In this document: positions 34,829 to 43,786 of the stretch, piece by piece | Layout: every line of letters begins with the position of its first letter | Numbering within the stretch: the stretch's first letter is position 1 | Source of the DNA: Chloroflexi bacterium HGW-Chloroflexi-10 | Lineage (GTDB): Bacteria; Chloroflexota; Anaerolineae; Anaerolineales; Anaerolineaceae | NCBI GenBank assembly: GCA_002840755.1 | Contig: PHBZ01000003.1 | Span: 195,287 to 259,286, forward strand | Length of the DNA: 64,000 nucleotides | Direction: 5' to 3' | Notes under the pieces: generated by a model | The model's database searches: none | Seen by the model: the letters and a program-made list of their open reading frames with translations, nothing else | Told to the model about the DNA's origin: nothing | Translations under genes and position numbers: made by a program

Positions 34829-36178
34829 ATGGGATCCAACTTTCCCCGAGATCGATATTTGTTTCGTCCCAGACGAAGAACAAATCCAATAAAAATATAT
34901 TTTCTAGTGTTTTTTATTCTAATTGGCGCTTTTATCTTTCGTGAGGTTCAGGCTGGTGAAATCCAAAAACCTTTCCTGCCAACTCCTACCCCAACCAGAA
35001 CAGCCAATTCGTTCTCAGCGGAGGGAGAAACCTATTTCCTTGCTGGAAAAATCACGGATTCCATCAATGCTTATGGTCAAGCAGTTCTTTTGGAGCCCAA
35101 TAATTCACAGGTATGGTCTGAACTTTCCAGAATTCAAACATATTCCTCTAATTTGTTAACCACTGATGCTCAAAAGAAGCTACGTTTGGAAGAAGCCATT
35201 CAATCGGCTGAAACGGCAGTACAAGTAAATTCGGAGGACAGTTCAGCGCACGCCATCCTTGCGCTGGCGTATGATTGGTATGCAAACCCGGTATATTCGG
35301 GAGAAGAAGCTGCTAACTATTTACTCAAAGCTGAACAGGCGTGTGTAAAATCCCTACAGTTGGATAACCAGAACCCAATGGCTCTGGCGGTTCGCGCAGA
35401 AATTTTTCTGGACCAGTTTCGCTATATTGATGCTTTGGATTATGCTGAACGCGCTGTAGAGGCCGATCCAACATTAATGGATGTCCACCGTGTCTATGGT
35501 TTTGTGATGGAATCGCTGGGAGACAGTTATGTGGAAGCTATTGAAGCCTACCAAAAAGCCGTAGAAATTAATCCCAATTTCACATTTCTTTACCTGAAAA
35601 TAGGACAGAATTATCGTCAACTGAAAAAATATGACGAGGCTTTGGAAAGTTTTGTTAAAGCAGCCAGGATTAATGAACAGAATGACGTGAAAGATCCTAT
35701 TCCTTACCTGGCAATAGCCAGGACCTATGTGCAACAGGGTGAATTCTTTATTGCGGCCCGAAACGTGATGAAAGCCTTGGAATTTACCCCGGATAATCCG
35801 GCGGTATATGCCCAACTGGGAGATGTGTATCATCGTTCCAGAAATTATGAAGGTGCTATATTGGCTTTTGCCTGTGCTCTGGATGGCTGTACGGCCAAAG
35901 AAAGTTGTATAGTACGACAGGACTGCAGCGAAGAGACCCCGGATGAAGAAGTGCCGGATTATCCCATCACCGGTTTGCCTTTAACCAATACAACAGTTGT
36001 ATATTATTACACCTATGGTTCCGAGTTGTCCGCACTGCATATCAGAACAAATAATTATTGCGATGAGGCGTACCGGATTTTTGATATAGTGCGTACGCAA
36101 TTCGTAAACGATGCGGGGGTGATGAATATCGTCACGGCAGGTGAGGCCATATGTGAAGCAAATGGTGTGTTGCGTTAA
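34829..36178 (+). CDS. Membrane-anchored TPR protein (second of a tandem pair)
   Basis: A 449-aa paralogue of the preceding protein: basic N-terminus (RPRRRTNP), transmembrane helix (about 24-42), linker PTPTPTRTA, and about seven TPR units (about 60-345) including EAIEAYQKAVEINPNF and YDEALESFVKAARIN. The C-terminal region has a cysteine-containing segment (ACALDGC ... CIVRQDC) not found in the first copy. It follows the first gene by 26 bp with a GAAAGAGA-type ribosome site, so the two are co-transcribed. Function unknown. Confidence 0.75.
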   Translation: MGSNFPRDRYLFRPRRRTNPIKIYFLVFFILIGAFIFREVQAGEIQKPFLPTPTPTRTANSFSAEGETYFLAGKITDSINAYGQAVLLEPNNSQVWSELSRIQTYSSNLLTTDAQKKLRLEEAIQSAETAVQVNSEDSSAHAILALAYDWYANPVYSGEEAANYLLKAEQACVKSLQLDNQNPMALAVRAEIFLDQFRYIDALDYAERAVEADPTLMDVHRVYGFVMESLGDSYVEAIEAYQKAVEINPNFTFLYLKIGQNYRQLKKYDEALESFVKAARINEQNDVKDPIPYLAIARTYVQQGEFFIAARNVMKALEFTPDNPAVYAQLGDVYHRSRNYEGAILAFACALDGCTAKESCIVRQDCSEETPDEEVPDYPITGLPLTNTTVVYYYTYGSELSALHIRTNNYCDEAYRIFDIVRTQFVNDAGVMNIVTAGEAICEANGVLR

Positions 36179-36243
36179 AGAAGAATTTAAAAAATATACA
36201 CATAAATCAGTATCAGAGTTTTATAAGAATACAGAAAATGCTC

Positions 36244-36272
36244 TTGACTTTCACTCTAAAGGCAGGTAAGAT
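36244..36272 (+). promoter_or_regulatory. Sigma-70-type promoter of groES-groEL
   Basis: TTGACT (36244-36249), a 17 nt spacer and TAAGAT (36267-36272), placing the start point just before the CIRCE operator. Confidence 0.75.
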
Positions 36273-36282
36273 TTAGTTCGGT

Positions 36283-36309
36283 TTAGCACTCGCACCGTGT
36301 GAGTGCTAA
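36283..36309 (+). promoter_or_regulatory. CIRCE operator (HrcA site)
   Basis: A perfect TTAGCACTC-N9-GAGTGCTAA lies at the expected start of the groESL transcript, 48 bp before the groES ATG. CIRCE is the established operator of the heat-shock repressor HrcA. The hrcA gene itself is not in this window. Confidence 0.97.
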
Positions 36310-36356
36310 AACCAAAACACAAATAATCTTTGTGCAAAAGTAGGAGGAAGGTCATA

Positions 36357-36647
36357 ATGAAATTAAAACCGTTAGGTAGCCGTGTCGTGGTTGAACCCAT
36401 CGATAACGAAGAAGTAACCGCTGGTGGTATCGTTATACCCGAGACGGCGAAAGAAAAACCCCAGAAGGGGCATGTGATGTCTGTTGGTCCTGGCGACCGT
36501 GATGATGATGGAAAGCGCATTGCTTTAGACGTTGAAAAAGGTGATGTCGTGTTGTTTGCTAAATACTCTGGCACCGAAATCAAAGTTGAAGGCAAAAAAT
36601 TGCTCATTCTGCGCGAGAGCGATCTGTTAGCGATTGTAGAAGAATAA
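36357..36647 (+). CDS. groES: Co-chaperonin GroES
   Basis: A 96-aa ring-forming lid of the GroEL chamber. It starts [12 protein letters not shown] after TAGGAGGA. The mobile-loop region [10 protein letters not shown] (about 23-35) binds GroEL, and [15 protein letters not shown] is the family signature region. It is under heat-shock control by CIRCE. groEL starts 22 bp downstream. Confidence 0.97.
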   Translation: MKLKPLGSRVVVEPIDNEEVTAGGIVIPETAKEKPQKGHVMSVGPGDRDDDGKRIALDVEKGDVVLFAKYSGTEIKVEGKKLLILRESDLLAIVEE

Positions 36648-36669
36648 TTTTTAGATTAGGAGTTATCGT

Positions 36670-38304
36670 ATGGGTGCAAAACAACTTGTATTCGGTGAAG
36701 AAGCTCGCCGTAAACTGAAGAATGGTATTGATGTAGTTGCCACAGCCGTGGCCACAACCCTTGGTCCGAAGGGCCGTAATGTTGCTCTGGACCGAAAATT
36801 TGGTTCCCCCACCATCACCCATGATGGTGTGACTGTTGCCAAAGAAATCGAATTGACTGACCCCTTTGAAAATATGGGCGCTCAATTGCTCAAAGAAGCT
36901 GCCACCAAAACCAACGATATCGCTGGTGATGGCACCACCACCTCAACCGTTTTGGCTCATGCCATTGTGACGGAAGGATTGAAGACTCTTGCTGCCGGCG
37001 CGAACCCGATGCTGCTCAAACGTGGTATCGAAGCCGCTTCTAAATTGGTTGCAGAAGAAATCAAAAAACAGGCTATCGAAATTCGGGATAAATCCGAAAT
37101 TGCCAATGTTGCCACCATTTCTGCTCAGGATCGTTCCATCGGTGAATTGATTGCTGATGTGATGGACAAAGTAGGCAAAGATGGCGTGATCACTGTAGAA
37201 GAATCCAAGGGTCTGGAATTCGAGCAGGAATATGTGGAAGGTATGCAGTTTGACCGTGGTTATATTTCTGCTTATTTTGTGACTGACGCAGAACACATGG
37301 AAGCTGTTATCAGTGACCCTTATATCCTCATATATGACAAGAAAATCTCCGCTGCTGCCGATATCGTGCCGGTGCTCGAAAAAATGGTACAGGTTGGTAA
37401 ACGCGATTTGGTAATCATCACTGAAGATGTTGATGGCGAAGCTTTGGCTACTTTAGTGCTCAATAAAATTCGCGGCATGATTAATGTTCTGGCTGTAAAA
37501 GCCCCCGGATTTGGTGATCGCCGCAAAGCTATGCTGCAGGATATCGCTACTCTGACTGGCGCACAGGTCATCTCTGAAGAAACCGGCCGCAAACTTGAAA
37601 CCACCACTGTTGCCGACCTTGGTCGTGCTGAAAAAGTGGTTTCTGATAAAGATAACACCACAATTATTGGCGGTAAAGGCGAAGATGCTGCAATCAAAGG
37701 TCGAATTGATCAGATTAAAGTTGAAATCGACAAGACCACCAGCGATTATGACCGCGAAAAACTTCAGGAACGTCTGGCAAAATTATCCGGTGGTGTGGCT
37801 ATCATTCGTGTTGGCGCTGCCACTGAGACCGAATTAAAAGAAAAGAAACATCGTGTAGAAGATGCACTCTCTGCAACCCGCGCGGCTGTAGAAGAAGGAA
37901 TCGTACCCGGTGGTGGTGTTGCCTTGATCAATGCCATGCATGTTCTTGATGGTATCAAGATGGATAATGAAGACGAGCAAATCGGCGTTAATATTGTCCG
38001 CAAGGCTTTGGAAGTCCCGATGCGCAAAATCGCCGAGAATGCTGGCAAAGAAGGTTCTGTGATTATTGAGAACGTTCGCCAGGCACAAAAATCACACAAA
38101 AATGTAAAATTTGGTTATGATGTTCTCACAGGCGAGTATGGTGATATGGTTAAAGGCGGCGTGATTGACCCTGCCAAAGTAACCCGCGGCGCTCTGGAAA
38201 ATGCTGCTTCTATCGCAGCCATGATCCTGACCACCGAAGCATTAATCACTGACGTCCCGGAAGAGAATAAAGCCCCCGCTGGCCCTCCCATGCCGGAATA
38301 CTAA
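36670..38304 (+). CDS. groEL: Chaperonin GroEL
   Basis: A 544-aa subunit of the tetradecameric ATP-driven folding chamber. Hallmarks are the ATP-site [11 protein letters not shown], the signature [12 protein letters not shown], and equatorial, intermediate and apical segments of normal length. The C-terminus ends [12 protein letters not shown] with no GGM repeat tail, as in some non-proteobacterial chaperonins. Co-transcribed with groES and followed by a strong terminator. Only one copy lies in the window. Confidence 0.97.
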   Translation: MGAKQLVFGEEARRKLKNGIDVVATAVATTLGPKGRNVALDRKFGSPTITHDGVTVAKEIELTDPFENMGAQLLKEAATKTNDIAGDGTTTSTVLAHAIVTEGLKTLAAGANPMLLKRGIEAASKLVAEEIKKQAIEIRDKSEIANVATISAQDRSIGELIADVMDKVGKDGVITVEESKGLEFEQEYVEGMQFDRGYISAYFVTDAEHMEAVISDPYILIYDKKISAAADIVPVLEKMVQVGKRDLVIITEDVDGEALATLVLNKIRGMINVLAVKAPGFGDRRKAMLQDIATLTGAQVISEETGRKLETTTVADLGRAEKVVSDKDNTTIIGGKGEDAAIKGRIDQIKVEIDKTTSDYDREKLQERLAKLSGGVAIIRVGAATETELKEKKHRVEDALSATRAAVEEGIVPGGGVALINAMHVLDGIKMDNEDEQIGVNIVRKALEVPMRKIAENAGKEGSVIIENVRQAQKSHKNVKFGYDVLTGEYGDMVKGGVIDPAKVTRGALENAASIAAMILTTEALITDVPEENKAPAGPPMPEY

Positions 38305-38321
38305 ATCAATAAAAAATAATA

Positions 38322-38357
38322 AAAAACAGGCTGTGAACTCCACAGCCTGTTTTTTTA
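38322..38357 (+). terminator. Rho-independent terminator of groESL
   Basis: Stem ACAGGCTGTG / CACAGCCTGT with a 5 nt loop and a run of seven or more T; A residues on the other side. Confidence 0.92.
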
Positions 38358-38387
38358 TTGGTAGATTAAATAAGGCAGAAGTCAAAT

Positions 38388-39380
38388 CTATGGAAATTCA
38401 GGGTTTATTTCCTGGATTTGACTACAAATTGCTTCATAACCCCAGTCATCCCATTCCTCTTTTACGCCAATGCCGCTAAGATCCAGATAGTTCTTGCATA
38501 TTAATCCGCCTTGAAACGTTTGGATCATTTCTTTTGCCCCGGATTCAATTAAATTTCGATTTCCGGTTGGAAGAATTTTTTGAATATCGATTGGGCTGTA
38601 TAAAGCGGCTTTTCGCTCCTTGAGAAGGGCAGCCAATTGGGGCATGTCATATAGAGTAGGCTGGTCAAATTGAAAGACATCCACTCCAGCGTCAAGCAGA
38701 TCCGGTAAAATTGCCCAATTTTTTCCACAGGAATGCATGAAAACTTTCATGCCATATTCATGTGCTATCGAAAATAAATAGGTGTATAGCTCTTTAAAGT
38801 AGAAGCGAAACATTTTAGGACTGAATAATAACCCGGTTTGGGTGCCCATATCTTCCCCAATAAAGATACCATCCGCTTTCGCTTTGCCTGCCAGATGGAT
38901 TTTTTGCTCATATACATTTGCAATGATTTTATGGAGCCTTTGAAGCTCGTCGGGAAAAAGCCCCATATCCATAAAATAGATTTCCATATTGCGTAAATAC
39001 CGGGCATCATCGAAAACCCATCCACCGATAGCTGCGATTTTAAATTTATCGGTATCCTGACTGTAGGCTGCCAGCATATCCGCAACACAATCCGGATGCG
39101 TATAGTCTGGTGGTATTAATTGTGATAATTGATTCCAATCCGAGATTGCGGGTTGAAAAATCTCACCTTTTATAGAACCATCTAGCATGCGGTGCCAGAT
39201 GTTACCCCATTGATCATCATAATATTCGATTTTTCCATCCACCCAACGGGTTTGTTGGTATGCGTACGGCTTTAATGTTGCGGACACAAAATCCGATATT
39301 CGGCCACGATCGAAATCAAGACCAGGCCTAGGCGGGTTTTCATGATTAATATTGGCCAGGATAATCTCTTTGGGTGTCAT
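38388..39380 (-). CDS. URO-D-fold methyltransferase-like protein
   Basis: A 330-aa member of the uroporphyrinogen decarboxylase superfamily. It is more like the cobalamin-dependent methyltransferases (MtaA/CmuA type) than true heme-pathway HemE. It keeps the zinc-type H-x-C motif H216-S-C218 (MHSCGK) and a later cysteine C295 (LICKNYL), consistent with thiol or methyl-acceptor activation. It could be a methyltransferase I acting on a methylated substrate, or a methyltransferase II; sequence alone does not decide. It lies next to an AraC-type regulator on the same strand and close to the corrinoid island. A large nested inverted repeat sits upstream at 39455-39508. Confidence 0.75.
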   Translation of the reverse strand: MTPKEIILANINHENPPRPGLDFDRGRISDFVSATLKPYAYQQTRWVDGKIEYYDDQWGNIWHRMLDGSIKGEIFQPAISDWNQLSQLIPPDYTHPDCVADMLAAYSQDTDKFKIAAIGGWVFDDARYLRNMEIYFMDMGLFPDELQRLHKIIANVYEQKIHLAGKAKADGIFIGEDMGTQTGLLFSPKMFRFYFKELYTYLFSIAHEYGMKVFMHSCGKNWAILPDLLDAGVDVFQFDQPTLYDMPQLAALLKERKAALYSPIDIQKILPTGNRNLIESGAKEMIQTFQGGLICKNYLDLSGIGVKEEWDDWGYEAICSQIQEINPEFP

Positions 39381-39454
39381 CAGGTTTTCCTCACTTAATT
39401 TCTTCGGTTAATTTCATTAAAGGTTTGCCAAAGGCAATTATTGCAAGGTTTGTT

Positions 39455-39508
39455 GAATTGTTCTCCACAGGAATACCTATTATTATAGGCGTGTGGAAGC
39501 AACAATTC
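39455..39508. promoter_or_regulatory. Nested inverted repeats upstream of the URO-D gene
   Basis: Three symmetric pairs share one centre: GAATTGTT/AACAATTC (39455-39462, 39501-39508), CCACA/TGTGG (39465-39469, 39492-39496) and CCTAT/ATAGG (about 39476-39480, 39485-39489). On the minus strand it contains TATAAT. It could be a hairpin at the end of the AraC transcript or a regulator-binding region of the URO-D promoter; no T run follows. Confidence 0.5.
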
Positions 39509-39535
39509 TAACGCTAAACGATCAAATTCCCGCGC

Positions 39536-40351
39536 TTATATACCTAATTTTTTCCAGGAATTTCCTTGTGAGCGGCGATAATCTCCCGGAGATATGTCTA
39601 CATGGACACGGAATATGTGCGAAAAATGACTGAAACTGGTATAACCGATTTGTAAACTGATTTCAGAAACAGATAACGTACTTTCCAGTAAAAGCTGTTT
39701 GGCACGTGATATTCTTAATTCTACCAACCGGTCGGTTAATGTTTTTCCAGTCAATTGTTTGAAAACTCTTGCCAAATGGCTGGGCGAAAGGTGAACTACT
39801 TCTGCTAATTGTTTCCGATTAATATTTCTGTGCAAGTTACGCCGCATGTAGGCATCTATCCGTTCAACAATTTCTTCCTGGGAGATCAGATTTAAATTTG
39901 AACAATGTTTTTGTTTTTCATTTTCATGGACAGATCTTTCCAGGCCAATGAGCAAACGAATTAACAACGTCTCGACTAAAATATTGGTGTTTGTTCCAGG
40001 TTGGGTTAATTCTTTAACCAGGGAAATTAAATCATAACGAAGTTCGTTGGGAGTTATTATGACTTTGTTGGGTAGATTATCTAAATTTAATCCAGAATTT
40101 TCAAACAACGCGTATAGATAGCCTGGGGCTTTTTCCCTGCAGTGGGTTGATCTATTCAATCCCGATGGAATTAAGACAGACTCTTCTGGTTTTAAATTAA
40201 AAACATTCTCTTCAATTTGGATATCTACGCCACCATGGATCAGACAATACCATTGGTAAAGATGGTGGACATGGGATGTTACGCCGTAATTAATTCCTGC
40301 TTCGTTATAAGCAATTTCACGAAGAATGATAGGTGTTGAATTTCCGTTCAT
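39536..40351 (-). CDS. AraC family transcriptional regulator
   Basis: A 271-aa protein with an N-terminal cupin-like sensing domain (about 1-100, including HHLYQWYCLIHGG) and a C-terminal double helix-turn-helix (about 165-265), with the first motif NRKQLAEVVHLSPSHLARVF and the second VSEISLQIGYTSFSHFSHIF. It binds DNA in response to a small ligand. It stands directly upstream of the URO-D gene at 38388 on the same strand, so that gene is the natural target. No direct link to the LacI-type operators is visible. Confidence 0.88.
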   Translation of the reverse strand: MNGNSTPIILREIAYNEAGINYGVTSHVHHLYQWYCLIHGGVDIQIEENVFNLKPEESVLIPSGLNRSTHCREKAPGYLYALFENSGLNLDNLPNKVIITPNELRYDLISLVKELTQPGTNTNILVETLLIRLLIGLERSVHENEKQKHCSNLNLISQEEIVERIDAYMRRNLHRNINRKQLAEVVHLSPSHLARVFKQLTGKTLTDRLVELRISRAKQLLLESTLSVSEISLQIGYTSFSHFSHIFRVHVDISPGDYRRSQGNSWKKLGI

Positions 40352-40526
40352 GCAAAAATTATAAAGGCTTTTACGAAGAAGTGTAACATCTCAAAAATTC
40401 AGGGAAAATAAATGTAGAATAAAATGTATCCCATCCTTTAGAACAACAGGTCATCCACCAAGCTTATTGTAAGCGGGCTGATTCGTTTGCCAGCACATTC
40501 CGCCGTGGACGTAGTCCCTTTTCTGA

Positions 40527-41912
40527 TTATTGAATTGGCGCGAGATATATCTGGATCGTTTCCAGCAATTCCTTTTGGGTTGGAATGAGAGAACTGAATT
40601 TCAACTCTCCATTAATTAGAATGGCTGGTAAATTTTTCACTTCCATTTTCATTAATCGGGCTATATTTTCGGCCCTGGTGATTTTGTATTCAATCATATC
40701 CACAGCCCCATCAAGGGTTAGCGCAGCTCTTTCGGCAGCGGCTAACATATAACTGCAAGCCGCACAGGCAGAAGAATCGAGCGTGAAAACTTCTATCAGA
40801 GGTTTTACCAAATTGCCATAATCCGGCAGGACAACGCTGCTTAAATCAATATCCTGAGCCTGGTAGTTTTCCAAAATTAATCGGGTTTGTTCCGTATTAC
40901 GGATGGCTTCTGCAACGGCAATCACGTTTTCTACCGGGGTATCATAAGGCATATCACAACCAGGCGAGATAATCAGGTTGGAATGCTCTAAGGAATCAAT
41001 CAACTCTATCACGTATTGCATATTATCTTCCTGCCTGCCAAGCAACATTTTTGAAGTCAGCGGAATGTTTCCTTGAAGAGTAATGTTGTATTTTTGCGTA
41101 ATCGATTGTGCTTCAACCATATTGATGTTTTCATCAACAGCAATACAATCCGGTTTGGTTTGGCACATGACATCAATGTTTTTGGTAGCATCACCGCAGA
41201 CAAAAAAAGCTGAGAAGACTCCCTGGCTCCGAATAAATTCAAATAAATGAGTGAAAGGCTCACTCATAAAGCGTTTGAAGTGGCGCGGGGAAATCTGCGA
41301 AATCATCGGATCAACTACCGCGATTACATCCATTCCGGCATTAATATAGTGCTGAGCCATTTCCTGACCAAAGCGACCCGCAAAATCCAGTAATTCCACC
41401 ACATAATCCGGTTGATCGATCATATCCATAAAAATATCGGTTCCGCGTAAGTGCGCTGCCAGGGTGAATGGGCCGGTAATTAAACCGTATAAAGCAGTAT
41501 GTTCCCCAACAGCAGCTTTCATTTTTTGCATGACATCCAGGATCATCGGTATGCGGCCATCATCAGTGGATGGTAATTTTACGGGAATAGCAGGATTGGA
41601 TTGTAAGGGGTGGTTTACTACGGTCGGCGGGGAATTATGAACCCATAACAAATCACATCCCAGGATTTCAGCTTCTATTTGTAAATCAAAAACCACTGGC
41701 TGACCATCCGGAGCATACAGCCGGTTGGCCTCCAGGAGGCATTCCAGTAATTTTTCTCCATCCTTTAATACGGTATCCGCATGGTAATTTTTTAATTTTC
41801 CGACTTGCACACCGGAAAAAGGCACCCAGGGGATAGCTTGTGTTGGTTGGTGGCTTAATACATCGGTAATAAGTTTCTTGCCATTTCGATTTAATGAAGA
41901 AGTTGTTTGCAT
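40527..41912 (-). CDS. URO-D-fold methyltransferase fused to a thioredoxin-like domain
   Basis: A 461-aa two-domain protein. Residues 1-350 are an MtaA/CmuA-like URO-D domain (GLITGPFTLAAHLRGTD, SEPFTHLFEFI, VDENINMVEAQ). The family zinc motif H-x-C reads F237-V-C239 here, so the histidine is lost while C239 and C319 (SPGCDMPYDTP) remain. Residues about 372-461 form a thioredoxin-like fold of the small CxxC type (C383-A-A-C386, later NLPAILINGELK with the cis-proline position). The start is the ATG at 41912, since the promoter and operator lie directly upstream and exclude longer frames. It is a single gene under operator 41967-41980. A methyl-transfer role is inferred. Confidence 0.78.
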   Translation of the reverse strand: MQTTSSLNRNGKKLITDVLSHQPTQAIPWVPFSGVQVGKLKNYHADTVLKDGEKLLECLLEANRLYAPDGQPVVFDLQIEAEILGCDLLWVHNSPPTVVNHPLQSNPAIPVKLPSTDDGRIPMILDVMQKMKAAVGEHTALYGLITGPFTLAAHLRGTDIFMDMIDQPDYVVELLDFAGRFGQEMAQHYINAGMDVIAVVDPMISQISPRHFKRFMSEPFTHLFEFIRSQGVFSAFFVCGDATKNIDVMCQTKPDCIAVDENINMVEAQSITQKYNITLQGNIPLTSKMLLGRQEDNMQYVIELIDSLEHSNLIISPGCDMPYDTPVENVIAVAEAIRNTEQTRLILENYQAQDIDLSSVVLPDYGNLVKPLIEVFTLDSSACAACSYMLAAAERAALTLDGAVDMIEYKITRAENIARLMKMEVKNLPAILINGELKFSSLIPTQKELLETIQIYLAPIQ

Positions 41913-41952
41913 CAATACTCTCGCTTTTGGAAAAGGATCTGATATTATGCTA

Positions 41953-41981
41953 ACTTTAACATTAAATGACAACGTTGTCAA
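41953..41981 (-). promoter_or_regulatory. Promoter with LacI-type operator (copy 1)
   Basis: Minus strand: TTGACA (41981-41976), 17 nt, TAAAGT (41958-41953). The perfect palindrome TGACAACGTTGTCA at 41967-41980 overlaps the -35 box and the first part of the spacer, a position suited to repression. Confidence 0.75.
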
Positions 41982-42060
41982 TTATTTTTTGAATTTATAT
42001 ATTGATGTGAAGCCAAAAAAATCTAAGCAATGAAGGTTAAAGTTGGTCTTTTCCGAATGT

Positions 42061-42097
42061 AAAAAGCCAGACAGATCAGAACCTGTCTGGCTTTTTT
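42061..42097. terminator. Bidirectional terminator after the homocysteine methyltransferase gene
   Basis: Stem AAAAAGCCAGACAG / CTGTCTGGCTTTTT with an 8 nt loop and A/T runs on both sides. It ends the 45611-42120 minus-strand operon. Confidence 0.88.
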
Positions 42098-42119
42098 CGT
42101 TAAAAAATTTTTAAATAGC

Positions 42120-42998
42120 TCAGTGGATATTTTGTCTGATAGCAGCGAGATGTTCCGGGCTGGTTCCACAGCAGCCCCCAACAAACCGGGCTCCTTTTTC
42201 AACCCAGAGGTTTGCCTGATTACCAAAATCCTCAGGAGAAATATGATAATGCACATTGCCTTCTCCGTCGGCTTCGGGTGCTCCGGCATTGGGTTTAAAC
42301 CAGATCGGTTTATCGGTCAGCGGTTTAAGGATTTCAAGAACTTCAAGGTTAGCTTCAAGACTTTTTCCGCAATTGATTCCGATGGCAAATACATCGGTTT
42401 GATTCAATGTTTCAGCCACCTGATTGGGGCGAGTGCCCATCATTGTGCGCGTTCCACGGTCATAACTAAATGAACATACGATAGCAATATCAGAAATCGA
42501 ACGGACTGCCAGAATTGCCGTTAAAGCCTCATTCAGGTCATACTGTGTTTCGATAACCAAAAAGTCCACACCTGCATTAATCAATGTTTCGGCGTGTTCT
42601 TTATATACTTCAAATGCGTAAGCTTCGGTGAGCGGACCCAGCGGTTCCAGCATTTCTCCCGTTGGTCCTATAGAGCCAGCGATCAGTACATTTTTCCCGG
42701 CAACGGCTTGTTTTGCCAGGGAGACAGCTTTTTGATTCACTTCCCTGGCGTTATTTTCCAGGCCGGCATGCTTAAGCCGGATGCGATTTCCCCCAAATGT
42801 ACAGGTGAGGATGATATCAGAGCCGGCGTCGATGAAGCGTTTGTATAGATCCAACACAGCATCCGGGTTGCCTAATACCCATGATTCCGGAGCAGTTCCA
42901 ATTGGTAGCCCCATTTTTTGTAGGTTTGTCCCGGTTGCCCCGTCCACCACCATGGTGTTTTTTTCTTGCAAGCGATGGCTAAGTTCTGAAGTGTTCAT
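42120..42998 (-). CDS. Homocysteine S-methyltransferase family protein
   Basis: A 292-aa TIM-barrel protein of the Pfam S-methyl_trans family, like the N-terminal module of MetH and betaine-homocysteine methyltransferase. Zinc-ligand cysteines are C210 (GINCGKS) and C276-C277 (GGCCGTSP). Also visible are VVDGATGTNL at the start and SIGPTGEML. It binds homocysteine as methyl acceptor. In this cluster it may take the methyl group from the separate corrinoid protein at 45735, in effect a split MetH. The ATG has AGGAGG upstream. It follows the DUF1638 gene by 29 bp in one operon with the activator gene. Confidence 0.9.
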   Translation of the reverse strand: MNTSELSHRLQEKNTMVVDGATGTNLQKMGLPIGTAPESWVLGNPDAVLDLYKRFIDAGSDIILTCTFGGNRIRLKHAGLENNAREVNQKAVSLAKQAVAGKNVLIAGSIGPTGEMLEPLGPLTEAYAFEVYKEHAETLINAGVDFLVIETQYDLNEALTAILAVRSISDIAIVCSFSYDRGTRTMMGTRPNQVAETLNQTDVFAIGINCGKSLEANLEVLEILKPLTDKPIWFKPNAGAPEADGEGNVHYHISPEDFGNQANLWVEKGARFVGGCCGTSPEHLAAIRQNIH

Positions 42999-43027
42999 TT
43001 CAAAATCCTCCTGTAGTGTAACAAAAA

Positions 43028-43786
43028 CTAATTGATAAACTTAATTGCGGTAATGATGTTTTCATCCGTGGTCATCTGAATTTTTGATCCCTTGCTCACT
43101 ACCAGAAAATCTTTATCCCATTCTCCGAAAAGGAGCCTTTTTATAATAGATAAATTGCCGTTCAGTACTTCAAGCTTCCATCCATGTTTTATGGCTTCCT
43201 GTTCGGCTTTATCAGCAATTTGTTTCTGAACACCCAATTCATTTTGTACCAAAACGGCGCGAGTATAATGTGTCTGCCAACTGGTTAAGGTCTGCATCAG
43301 ATAATCGGCATTCTCCTGACCATATTTGATTATATACTCTTGATATACAGCGTGTGGGTCTGCTGGAATATTACTTCCCAGGGCCATGCTTTCTCCATAA
43401 CGGTCGCTTCTTTCTAAATAATCCTGTGAATACCAATAAGTTCCCGGATGTTCGTTTTGTTGTTGGTTATATGCTTCGCCGCTTCCCAATAACATGGTTA
43501 TACAATCATGTGCTTTGGGGACGACAATCGGGGTGTGTGTACTCTTCAAACCATCAATAGCCCGCCCGCACAGCCCGTAAACCAGGATGATGGCGTCATA
43601 AGTTTCGGGTTGGGTATGATCGATATATTGCTGAAGCTGATTGTTTAACTGTAAAGGGTGATCGTGTAAGCCAATGCGGATTAATTCAACATCAATCTGG
43701 TGCGGTGAGATTGCACTGTAATAATATACAGGGCGTGCCATAGCCTCACAACTGAAAACTTTAAATTTTTGTAAAGAGAGAGTCAT
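43028..43786 (-). CDS. DUF1638 family protein
   Basis: A 252-aa protein of the DUF1638 family, recognised from the N-terminal FSCEAMARPVYYYSA, the block YDAIILVYGLCGRAIDGL and PKAHDCITMLLGS. Several cysteines and a histidine (C in SCEA, LCGR, HDC) are arranged like a metal or cofactor site. Such proteins recur near corrinoid methyltransferase genes, but no activity is known to me. The start at 43786 has GGAG five nt upstream and lies 26 bp inside the 3' end of the RACo-like gene, so it is translationally coupled to it. Confidence 0.8.
   Translation of the reverse strand: MTLSLQKFKVFSCEAMARPVYYYSAISPHQIDVELIRIGLHDHPLQLNNQLQQYIDHTQPETYDAIILVYGLCGRAIDGLKSTHTPIVVPKAHDCITMLLGSGEAYNQQQNEHPGTYWYSQDYLERSDRYGESMALGSNIPADPHAVYQEYIIKYGQENADYLMQTLTSWQTHYTRAVLVQNELGVQKQIADKAEQEAIKHGWKLEVLNGNLSIIKRLLFGEWDKDFLVVSKGSKIQMTTDENIITAIKFIN

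Noticed and set aside
36330..36356. Extended groES start
   Set aside because: The conserved MKLKPLG start has TAGGAGGA directly upstream.
38388..39380. Heme-pathway uroporphyrinogen decarboxylase (HemE)
   Set aside because: The H-x-C and late cysteine motif and the corrinoid neighbourhood fit the methyltransferase branch better, and no other heme genes are near.
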